Below are positions 57,294-64,000 of a DNA stretch of 64,000 nt, in pieces. The position numbers and the translations under genes are program-made. Origin of the DNA: Acinetobacter brisouioides (GTDB lineage Bacteria; Pseudomonadota; Gammaproteobacteria; Pseudomonadales; Moraxellaceae). The notes under the pieces are model-generated. The model saw only the letters and a list, made by a program, of their open reading frames with translations, was not told the origin of the DNA and did not search any database. Where the stretch lies: positions 1-64,000 of the forward strand of contig NZ_SJNX01000007.1 in NCBI RefSeq assembly GCF_004331075.1, read 5' to 3'. Position 1 is the stretch's first letter; the number at the start of each line of letters is the position of its first letter.

Positions 57294-57932
57294 ATGGCTA
57301 TTGGTTTAGTCGGTCGCAAGTGCGGTATGACCCGTATCTTTACAGATGCTGGTGTTTCTGTGCCTGTAACAGTGATTGAGGTTGATCCAAACCGCATCAC
57401 TCAAATCAAAACGCTTGAAACTGATGGTTATCAAGCGATTCAAATCACTACTGGTGAACGCCGCGAATCTCGCGTAACTAATGCTCAGAAAGGTCACTTT
57501 GCGAAAGCTGGTGTTGCTGCTGGTCGTTTGGTTCAAGAATTCCGCGTTGCAGAAGCTGAGCTTGAAGGTCGTGAAGTTGGTAGTGCTATCGGTGTTGACT
57601 TGTTCACAGTTGGTCAAATCGTTGACGTAACTGGTCAGTCTAAAGGTAAGGGCTTCCAGGGTGGTGTTAAGCGTTGGAATTTCCGTACGCAAGATGCAAC
57701 TCATGGTAACTCTGTATCTCACCGTGTTTTAGGTTCTACAGGTCAAAACCAGACTCCTGGTCGCGTGTTCAAAGGCAAAAAAATGGCTGGTCACTTAGGT
57801 GACGAACGCGTAACAGTACAAGGTCTTGAAGTTGTATCTATCGACACAGAACGTTCAGTTCTTGTTGTAAAAGGTGCGATTCCTGGTGCTACTGGTGGCG
57901 ACGTTATCGTTCGTCCTACGATCAAGGCCTGA
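57294..57932 (+). CDS. rplC: 50S ribosomal protein L3
   Basis: A 212-residue L3 ([40 protein letters not shown]). ATG 57294 starts the conserved N-terminus; ATG 57288 would add two residues. It includes the loop that reaches the peptidyl transferase centre. Second gene of the operon. Confidence 0.98.
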   Translation: MAIGLVGRKCGMTRIFTDAGVSVPVTVIEVDPNRITQIKTLETDGYQAIQITTGERRESRVTNAQKGHFAKAGVAAGRLVQEFRVAEAELEGREVGSAIGVDLFTVGQIVDVTGQSKGKGFQGGVKRWNFRTQDATHGNSVSHRVLGSTGQNQTPGRVFKGKKMAGHLGDERVTVQGLEVVSIDTERSVLVVKGAIPGATGGDVIVRPTIKA

Positions 57933-57943
57933 GGGGAAATAAC

Positions 57944-58546
57944 GTGAATTTAAAAACTGTTTCCGGCTCTGCTGTTGAATTGTCTGAAGTTGCTTTCGGA
58001 CGTGAATTTAACGAAGCTCTTGTACACCAAGTTGTAACTGCTTATTTGGCAGGTGGTCGTCAAGGTTCTCGTGCACAAAAATCACGTGCAGACGTTTCTG
58101 GCGGTGGTAAAAAACCATTCCGTCAAAAAGGTACTGGCCGTGCTCGTGCAGGTTCTATTCGTAGCCCAATCTGGGTTGGCGGTGGTAAAACATTTGCTGC
58201 TCGTCCACAAGACTGGTCTCAAAAAGTTAACCGTAAAATGTACCGCGGTGCAATGCAATGTATCTTAGCTGAACTTGTTCGCCAAGATCGTCTTGTATTA
58301 GTTGAAGAGATTGCTGTTGCAGCTCCAAAAACTAAAGAATTGCTTGCAAAGCTTAACGACTTGAACGCTCCTCGCGCATTGATCGTTACAGAAGCTGTAG
58401 AAGAGAATTTATATCTTGCAGCGCGTAACCTTCCACACGTTGATGTGGTTGATGCAGCTGCAATCGATCCAGTTAGCTTGATTGCGTTCGATAAAGTTGT
58501 TATGTCTGTGGCTGCTGCTAAGAAAATTGAGGTAGAACTCGGATGA
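57944..58546 (+). CDS. rplD: 50S ribosomal protein L4
   Basis: A 200-residue L4 with the extended loop [20 protein letters not shown] and [15 protein letters not shown]. The start is GTG 57944 with GAGGGG upstream. L4 is the autogenous regulator of this operon in E. coli. It overlaps rplW by 4 nt. Confidence 0.98.
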   Translation: MNLKTVSGSAVELSEVAFGREFNEALVHQVVTAYLAGGRQGSRAQKSRADVSGGGKKPFRQKGTGRARAGSIRSPIWVGGGKTFAARPQDWSQKVNRKMYRGAMQCILAELVRQDRLVLVEEIAVAAPKTKELLAKLNDLNAPRALIVTEAVEENLYLAARNLPHVDVVDAAAIDPVSLIAFDKVVMSVAAAKKIEVELG

Positions 58547-58863
58547 ACAACGAACGTATCTATCAAGTCCTAAAAGGACCAGTATTCTCAGAAAAAGCTC
58601 AAGTTTTAGGTGAAACTGCTGGTGTTCAAGTATTTAAAGTTGCACTTGATGCAAACAAACTTGAAATCAAAAAAGCAGTTGAACAACTATTTGGTGTTCA
58701 AGTTGTGAAAGTAAACACAACGATCACTAAAGGTAAGACTAAACGCTTTGGTAAAACATTAGGACGTCGTTCTGATGTTAAAAAAGCATACGTCACCCTG
58801 AAAGCTGGCCAAGATGTTGAGATGGCTGACTTGGGCGATACCGCTGAAAGCGCAGCGGAATAA
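58543..58863 (+). CDS. rplW: 50S ribosomal protein L23
   Basis: A 106-residue L23 ([20 protein letters not shown]), which lines the nascent-chain exit and docks trigger factor and SRP. The ATG overlaps the rplD stop (GGATGA), so the two are translationally coupled. Confidence 0.98.
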   Translation: MNNERIYQVLKGPVFSEKAQVLGETAGVQVFKVALDANKLEIKKAVEQLFGVQVVKVNTTITKGKTKRFGKTLGRRSDVKKAYVTLKAGQDVEMADLGDTAESAAE

Positions 58864-58874
58864 GGACGAAAATT

Positions 58875-59699
58875 ATGCCGATTCAAAAATGTAAGCCAAC
58901 GTCTCCAGGACGTCGCTTTGTTGAAAAAGTGGTTCATAACCATCTTCACAAAGGCGCACCTTATGCTCCGTTGATTGAAGCTAAGAAACGTACTGGTGGT
59001 CGTAATAACAATGGTCACATTACGACTCGCCACGTAGGTGGTGGTCATAAACAGCATTACCGTCTTGTTGACTTTAAACGTAACAAAGATGGTATTCCTG
59101 CTACTGTAGAACGTATTGAATACGATCCTAACCGTACCGCACACATTGCATTAGTTTTGTATGCTGATGGTGAACGTCGTTATATCATTGCGCCTAAAGG
59201 CTTGCGTGCTGGTGATAAAGTACAATCTGGTAACGATGCTCCAATTCGTCCAGGTAACTGCTTACCACTTCGTAACATGCCAATCGGTTCTACATTACAT
59301 AACGTTGAACTTAAAATCGGTAAAGGTGCTCAATTAGCACGTTCTGCTGGTACTTCTGTTCAGTTGTTAGGTCGTGATGGTTCTTACGCAATTGTTCGTC
59401 TGCGTTCAGGCGAAATGCGTAAAATTCATGTTGAATGTCGCGCTGTAATTGGTGAAGTTTCTAACCAAGAAAACAACCTTCGCTCATTGGGTAAAGCTGG
59501 TGCTGCACGCTGGCGTGGTGTTCGTCCTACCGTACGTGGTATGGCAATGAACCCAGTTGATCACCCACACGGTGGTGGTGAAGGGCGTAACAAGGGTATT
59601 CAACCTGTGAGCCCATGGGGTCAAAAAGCTAAAGGGTACAAGACACGTACCAATAAGCGTACGACTAAGATGATTATTCGCGACCGTCGCGTCAAGTAA
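58875..59699 (+). CDS. rplB: 50S ribosomal protein L2
   Basis: A 274-residue L2 ([18 protein letters not shown]; the conserved [18 protein letters not shown] with the functional His near the peptidyl transferase centre). Full length. Confidence 0.98.
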   Translation: MPIQKCKPTSPGRRFVEKVVHNHLHKGAPYAPLIEAKKRTGGRNNNGHITTRHVGGGHKQHYRLVDFKRNKDGIPATVERIEYDPNRTAHIALVLYADGERRYIIAPKGLRAGDKVQSGNDAPIRPGNCLPLRNMPIGSTLHNVELKIGKGAQLARSAGTSVQLLGRDGSYAIVRLRSGEMRKIHVECRAVIGEVSNQENNLRSLGKAGAARWRGVRPTVRGMAMNPVDHPHGGGEGRNKGIQPVSPWGQKAKGYKTRTNKRTTKMIIRDRRVK

Positions 59700-59712
59700 A
59701 GGAATCTGACTA

Positions 59713-59988
59713 ATGCCTCGTTCATTGAAAAAAGGTCCATTCGTCGATGCGCACTTGTTCGCTAAGGTTGAAGCGGCTGTTGCGGCTAATAACCGCAAGC
59801 CGATCAAGACTTGGTCTCGTCGTTCGATGATCCTTCCAGATTTTGTTGGTTTAACAATTTCTGTTCACAATGGTCGTAACCATGTTCCAGTAATTATTTC
59901 TGAGCATATGGTTGGTCATAAACTCGGTGAATTCGCGCCAACTCGTACCTATCGTGGTCACGGTGTTGATAAGAAATCTAAACGTTAA
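59713..59988 (+). CDS. rpsS: 30S ribosomal protein S19
   Basis: A 91-residue S19 ([38 protein letters not shown]), full length, between rplB and rplV as usual. Confidence 0.98.
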   Translation: MPRSLKKGPFVDAHLFAKVEAAVAANNRKPIKTWSRRSMILPDFVGLTISVHNGRNHVPVIISEHMVGHKLGEFAPTRTYRGHGVDKKSKR

Positions 59989-59996
59989 TAGGTGCT

Positions 59997-60329
59997 ATGA
60001 TGGAAGTAACTGCTAAATTACGCGGTGCCGCTATCTCGGCACAAAAAGCTCGTTTGGTTGCAGACCTGATTCGTGGCAAGTCTGTTGCCCACGCTTTAAA
60101 TATCTTAAACTTCAGCAACAAGAAAGCTGCAGTTTTAGTAAAAAAAGCGTTGGAATCTGCAATTGCAAACGCTGAACACAATAACAGTTTAGATGTTGAC
60201 GATCTTAAAGTTTCTACGATCTACGTTGATGAAGGTGTGAGCCTTAAACGTATTATGCCACGTGCTAAAGGCCGTGCAGATCGTATTACTAAGCGTACTT
60301 GTCACATCACCGTTAAGGTAGGGGTTTGA
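59997..60329 (+). CDS. rplV: 50S ribosomal protein L22
   Basis: A 110-residue L22 ([40 protein letters not shown]) whose loop lines the exit tunnel. Two adjacent ATG codons make the first Met ambiguous by one residue. One base separates it from rpsC. Confidence 0.98.
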   Translation: MMEVTAKLRGAAISAQKARLVADLIRGKSVAHALNILNFSNKKAAVLVKKALESAIANAEHNNSLDVDDLKVSTIYVDEGVSLKRIMPRAKGRADRITKRTCHITVKVGV

Positions 60330-60330
60330 T

Positions 60331-61083
60331 ATGGGTCAGAAGGTTCATCCAATCGGTATCCGCCTAGGTGTTGTGAAACGTCATAACGCTAACTGGTATG
60401 CGAGTCCGAAACAATACGCTGAATATTTGCTTAAAGATTTGCAAGTTCGTGAGTTTTTAACTAAAAAACTTAAGAATGCAATGATCAGCAATATTCTTAT
60501 CGAACGCCCTACAGGCGCGGCTAAAGTAACAATTAGCACTGCGCGTCCTGGTATCGTAATCGGTAAAAAAGGCGAAGACATTGAAAAATTACAACGTGAG
60601 CTCACCACTATCATGGGTGTGCCTGCGCAAGTAAGCATCAACGAAATTGATCGCCCTGACTTGGACGCTCGTCTAGTTGCTGAAGCTATCGCTTCTCAAT
60701 TGGAAAAACGTGTAATGTTCCGTCGTGCTATGAAGCGTGCGGTTCAAAATACAATGCGTGCTGGTGCTAAAGGTATCAAAGTTGAAGTTTCTGGTCGTTT
60801 AGGTGGTGCGGAAATCGCACGTACTGAATGGTATCGTGAAGGTCGTGTACCGTTGCATACTCTTCGTGCTGACATTGACTACGCTACTATGCGTGCAGAA
60901 ACTACTTACGGTACGATTGGTGTTAAAGTTTGGATTTTCCGTGGTGAAATCTTGGGTGGCATGAAACAAGTCATGAACCCAGCACCAGCTGAGGAACGTC
61001 CAGCTAAGCGTGGTCGTGGTCGTGGTGAAGGTCAAGAGCGTCGTGGTCGTCGTTCAGACCGTGCTGCAGACAAGGGAGAATAA
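60331..61083 (+). CDS. rpsC: 30S ribosomal protein S3
   Basis: A 250-residue S3 with KH domain ([20 protein letters not shown]) and C-terminal domain [20 protein letters not shown]. It has an Arg/Gly-rich tail ([19 protein letters not shown]) longer than in E. coli S3 (233 residues). Confidence 0.98.
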   Translation: MGQKVHPIGIRLGVVKRHNANWYASPKQYAEYLLKDLQVREFLTKKLKNAMISNILIERPTGAAKVTISTARPGIVIGKKGEDIEKLQRELTTIMGVPAQVSINEIDRPDLDARLVAEAIASQLEKRVMFRRAMKRAVQNTMRAGAKGIKVEVSGRLGGAEIARTEWYREGRVPLHTLRADIDYATMRAETTYGTIGVKVWIFRGEILGGMKQVMNPAPAEERPAKRGRGRGEGQERRGRRSDRAADKGE

Positions 61084-61086
61084 TCC

Positions 61087-61500
61087 ATGTTGCAACCAAA
61101 ACGTACCAAATTCCGTAAAGTGCAAAAAGGCCGTAACACTGGTCTAGCACATCGTGGTAGTACAGTATCATTTGGTTCGATTGCGATTAAAGCTACTGAA
61201 CGTGGTCGTATGACTGCTCGTCAGATCGAAGCTGCGCGTCGTACCATTAGCCGTCGTATTAAACGTGGTGGTAAAATCTTCATCCGCGTATTTCCTGATA
61301 AGCCAATTACCGAAAAACCATTAGAAGTACGTATGGGTAACGGTAAAGGTAATGTGGAATACTGGGTTTGCGAGATCAAGCCAGGTAAGATCCTGTACGA
61401 AATTGAAGGTGTGAACGAAGAATTAGCGCGTGAAGCATTTGCTTTGGCTGCTGCTAAACTTCCGTTTAAAACCACTATCGTGACTCGGACGGTAATGTAA
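61087..61500 (+). CDS. rplP: 50S ribosomal protein L16
   Basis: A 137-residue L16 ([40 protein letters not shown]), which binds near the A-site tRNA. Its stop overlaps the rpmC start by one base (TAATG). Confidence 0.98.
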   Translation: MLQPKRTKFRKVQKGRNTGLAHRGSTVSFGSIAIKATERGRMTARQIEAARRTISRRIKRGGKIFIRVFPDKPITEKPLEVRMGNGKGNVEYWVCEIKPGKILYEIEGVNEELAREAFALAAAKLPFKTTIVTRTVM

Positions 61501-61697
61501 TGAAAACTAAAGATCTACGTGAAAAATCGGTAGAAGAGTTGAAAGCTTTGCTTGATGAGCAACAGCTTAACCAATTCCGTCTTCGTATGGCAAAGGCAAC
61601 TGGTCAATTGGGTAAATCTCATGAAGTACAAGTTGCTCGCAAAGCGATTGCTCGTATTAAGACACTCCTTACCGAAAAACAGGGGAACGGACAATGA
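61500..61697 (+). CDS. rpmC: 50S ribosomal protein L29
   Basis: A 65-residue L29 ([20 protein letters not shown]), helical, at the exit-tunnel rim. It overlaps both rplP (1 nt) and rpsQ (4 nt), consistent with tight translational coupling. Confidence 0.98.
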   Translation: MKTKDLREKSVEELKALLDEQQLNQFRLRMAKATGQLGKSHEVQVARKAIARIKTLLTEKQGNGQ

Positions 61698-61951
61698 ATG
61701 AAAAAACAGTCCGCACGTTAACCGGCAAAGTTGTAAGCGACAAAATGGACAAGTCTATTGTTGTTCTTATTGAACGCCGAGTTCAACACCCGTTGTATGG
61801 CAAATCAATCCGCCGTTCAACAAAATTACACGCTCATGATGAGAACAATACTGCTAAAACTGGCGATATCGTAACCATCAAAGAAAGCCGCCCAATTTCT
61901 AAAACTAAAGCTTGGACTTTAGTGGAAGTAGTTGAAGCAGCTGCTGAGTAA
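61694..61951 (+). CDS. rpsQ: 30S ribosomal protein S17
   Basis: An 85-residue S17 OB-fold protein ([39 protein letters not shown]). It is the last gene of the S10 set; a 92-bp gap to rplN follows, the usual S10/spc junction. Confidence 0.98.
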   Translation: MNEKTVRTLTGKVVSDKMDKSIVVLIERRVQHPLYGKSIRRSTKLHAHDENNTAKTGDIVTIKESRPISKTKAWTLVEVVEAAAE

Positions 61952-62043
61952 TTAGACGTTCTTGTTGCATCATCGGTTAATTTCGAGTACGCTATGCGTC
62001 TTTCGAAATTGTGACCGGTGATGCTCGGTTTTGGAGTAGGGCA

Positions 62044-62412
62044 ATGATTCAAACCGAAAGTATGCTCGACGTAGCAGACAACAGTGGTGCTCGCCGCGTA
62101 CAATGTATTAAAGTACTTGGTGGTTCACATCGTCGTTATGCATCTGTTGGCGACATTATTAAAGTTACTGTAAAAGAAGCAATTCCGCGTGGCCGTGTTA
62201 AAAAAGGTGACGTGATGAATGCTGTAGTTGTACGTACAAAATTCGGCATCCGTCGTCCAGATGGTTCAGTTATCCGTTTTGATGATAACGCAGCTGTTAT
62301 TTTGAACAACAACAAAGCTCCGATTGCAACTCGTATCTTCGGACCAGTGACTCGTGAACTTCGTACTGAACAGTTCATGAAAATCATTTCATTGGCTCCT
62401 GAAGTTCTATAA
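62044..62412 (+). CDS. rplN: 50S ribosomal protein L14
   Basis: A 122-residue L14 ([20 protein letters not shown]), full length. ATG 62044 is the canonical start; the longer open frame from 62011 reads unrelated residues. First gene of the spc cluster. Confidence 0.98.
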   Translation: MIQTESMLDVADNSGARRVQCIKVLGGSHRRYASVGDIIKVTVKEAIPRGRVKKGDVMNAVVVRTKFGIRRPDGSVIRFDDNAAVILNNNKAPIATRIFGPVTRELRTEQFMKIISLAPEVL

Positions 62413-62421
62413 GAGGCGATC

Positions 62422-62739
62422 ATGGCTAAGATTAAAAAAGGCGATCAGGTTCTCGTGATCGCAGGTAAAGAAAAAGGCAAACAGGGTGCTGTTCTGTCTG
62501 TTTCTGAAGACCGTGTTAAGGTTGAAGGCCTTAACTTAGTGAAGAAGCATCAAAAGCCGAACCGTGTAACTGGCGCTGAAGGCGGTATTGTTACTCAGGA
62601 AGCTTCGCTTCATATCTCAAACGTGGCAATTTTAAATGCTACAACCCAAAAGGCTGACCGTATTGGTTACCAAGTGATTGATGGCGTGAAAACTCGCGTT
62701 TATAAATCAAATGGTGAATCAGTGGCGGTAGCGAAGTAA
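62422..62739 (+). CDS. rplX: 50S ribosomal protein L24
   Basis: A 105-residue L24 with the KOW motif (KIKKGDQVLVIAGKEKGKQG), an assembly initiator of the large subunit. Spaced 9 bp after rplN. Confidence 0.98.
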   Translation: MAKIKKGDQVLVIAGKEKGKQGAVLSVSEDRVKVEGLNLVKKHQKPNRVTGAEGGIVTQEASLHISNVAILNATTQKADRIGYQVIDGVKTRVYKSNGESVAVAK

Positions 62740-62754
62740 TAGGTTGAAACGGCA

Positions 62755-63291
62755 ATGGCCAGACTTAAAACACGTTACAATGAAGAACTTAAAGCTCAGT
62801 TGAAAGAACAATTGGGCGTTAAGAATGTGATGGAAATTCCTCGCATTACAAAAATCACCCTTAACATGGGTGTAGGTGCTGCATCAGCTGATAAAAAATT
62901 ATTAGATGGCGCACTTTCTGACATGCAAGCAATTGCTGGTCAAAAACCAGTGCTTACACTTGCACGTAAATCTATCGCTGGTTTTAAAATCCGTGATGGT
63001 TGGCCAATCGGTTGTAAAGTAACTTTACGTGGCGAACGCATGTACGAGTTCTTGGATCGTTTGATCGCAATCGCAATCCCTCGTATCCGTGACTTCCGAG
63101 GTTTCTCAGCGAAATCTTTCGACGGTCGTGGTAACTACTCGATGGGTTTGAAAGAGCAAATCGTTTTCCCTGAAATCGATTTTGACAAGATTGATCGTAT
63201 TCGTGGTATGGATATTACTATCACTACTACTGCTCGCACCGATGACGAAGGCCGTGCGCTTATGCGTGCATTCGGCTTCCCGTTCAAATAA
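62755..63291 (+). CDS. rplE: 50S ribosomal protein L5
   Basis: A 178-residue L5 ([40 protein letters not shown]), a 5S rRNA-binding protein. Full length. Confidence 0.98.
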   Translation: MARLKTRYNEELKAQLKEQLGVKNVMEIPRITKITLNMGVGAASADKKLLDGALSDMQAIAGQKPVLTLARKSIAGFKIRDGWPIGCKVTLRGERMYEFLDRLIAIAIPRIRDFRGFSAKSFDGRGNYSMGLKEQIVFPEIDFDKIDRIRGMDITITTTARTDDEGRALMRAFGFPFK

Positions 63292-63300
63292 GAGGTCGAT

Positions 63301-63606
63301 ATGGCTAAGAAAGGTATGATTAATCGCGAATTAAAACGCGAAAAAACTGTCGCTAAATACGCTGTAAAACGTGCTGAATTAAAAGCTACGATTGCAAACG
63401 TAAATGCAAGCGACGAAGAGCGTTTTGAAGCGATGATGAAGTTACAAGCATTGCCACGTAATGCATCTCCTGTACGTCTTCGCAACCGTTGTGGTTTGAC
63501 TGGTCGTCCTCATGGTTATTTCCGTAAGTTCGGTCTAAGCCGTAACAAATTACGTGATACTGTGATGCAAGGTGATGTACCAGGCGTTGTTAAGGCAAGC
63601 TGGTAA
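63301..63606 (+). CDS. rpsN: 30S ribosomal protein S14
   Basis: A 101-residue S14 ([40 protein letters not shown]). It is the long, zinc-free form: no CXXC pairs are present. Confidence 0.98.
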   Translation: MAKKGMINRELKREKTVAKYAVKRAELKATIANVNASDEERFEAMMKLQALPRNASPVRLRNRCGLTGRPHGYFRKFGLSRNKLRDTVMQGDVPGVVKASW

Positions 63607-63617
63607 GGAGCGACTAA

Positions 63618-64000
63618 ATGAGTATGCAAGATACCGTTGCCGACATGCTAACACGTGTTCGTAACGCACAAATGGCTAAGAAATCAACAGTTTCTATGCC
63701 AAGCTCTAAATTAAAAGTTGCAATTGCAAACGTATTAGAGCAAGAAGGTTATATTTCAAATGTAGGTGTTGCTGATAATGAAGGCAAAGCTACTTTGACT
63801 ATTACTTTGAAATATTTTGAAGGCAAACCAGTTATTGAAACCGTTAAACGCGTAAGCCGTCCAGGCCTTCGCCAATATCGCGGTAAAGATAAACTTCCAA
63901 GCGTTAAGCAAGGATTGGGTATTGCAATTGTTTCTACAAGCAAAGGCATCATGACTGATCGCGCTGCACGTGCTGCAGGTGTTGGTGGTGAAGTTATTGC
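63618..64000 (+). CDS. rpsH: 30S ribosomal protein S8 (3' end beyond window)
   Basis: The first 127 codons of S8 ([58 protein letters not shown]) with TAAGGAG upstream. The family length is about 131, so only a few C-terminal residues are missing. S8 is the known autogenous regulator of the spc operon in E. coli. Confidence 0.97.
   Translation, partial: MSMQDTVADMLTRVRNAQMAKKSTVSMPSSKLKVAIANVLEQEGYISNVGVADNEGKATLTITLKYFEGKPVIETVKRVSRPGLRQYRGKDKLPSVKQGLGIAIVSTSKGIMTDRAARAAGVGGEVI

Overview
The window is a chromosomal core segment from a low-GC gammaproteobacterium. Gene content and order point to Acinetobacter: rne divergent from rluC, rppH-ptsP, a leuCD-leuB cluster next to infA, the asd-fimV-truA neighbourhood known from Pseudomonas, rpmB-rpmG, and the S10-spc ribosomal protein operon. 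I cannot fix the species from sequence alone. I see no rRNA, tRNA, CRISPR array, insertion sequence or prophage.

Layout. 1-8.2 kb: 3'-truncated rne with a 9-bp tandem repeat and a long structured leader, divergent from rluC and a HAD phosphatase, then a LysR regulator, a metallo-beta-lactamase-fold hydrolase and a DoxX-like membrane protein. 8.2-16.5 kb: katG, a small arfA-type ribosome-rescue gene with a terminator inside its reading frame, ptsP, rppH, a HAD-IB phosphatase, a membrane-anchored gluzincin-like protein and a LysR regulator. 16.5-23.5 kb: leuC, leuD, a lipoprotein, leuB, infA, an AraC regulator and truA. 23.5-29.5 kb, minus strand: asd, a FimV split into two genes, asparaginase and truA. 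A probable CsrA-sequestering small RNA with a GacA-box-like upstream site lies between asd and a glycosyltransferase. 29.5-36.7 kb: glycosyltransferase, late acyltransferase, LysE exporter, macro-domain protein, DUF1272 protein, cytochrome b562, Uup and SlyX. 36.7-48.5 kb: topA, a metzincin-like protein, an HdeD-like membrane protein, a CYTH-CHAD protein, a UvrD-family helicase, an RRM protein, two small conserved proteins, a CPA2 antiporter, and L33/L28. 48.6-56.4 kb: aldehyde dehydrogenase with divergent TetR regulator, purU, engB, nsrR with a shortened flavohaemoglobin, a Cys/Met-metabolism PLP enzyme and a glutamine amidotransferase. 56.7-64 kb: S10-spc ribosomal protein operon, continuing past the window.

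How the parts work together. Three blocks are clear pathways: leucine biosynthesis (leuC, leuD, leuB), translation (S10-spc, L28/L33, infA, rluC, truA, engB, arfA) and RNA turnover or post-transcriptional control (rne, rppH, the predicted Csr-type RNA). A likely nitric-oxide module is made of nsrR, a globin protein and an NsrR-like palindrome upstream of it. The observations I rate highest are: (i) the CsrB/RsmX-Y-Z-like RNA at about 29280-29450, with eight GGA motifs, a terminator and an 11/12 GacA-box match; (ii) the intragenic terminator in arfA, which would make a non-stop mRNA; (iii) the flavohaemoglobin lacking its NAD domain under an NsrR-like site; (iv) the structured rne leader; and (v) the two-gene FimV.
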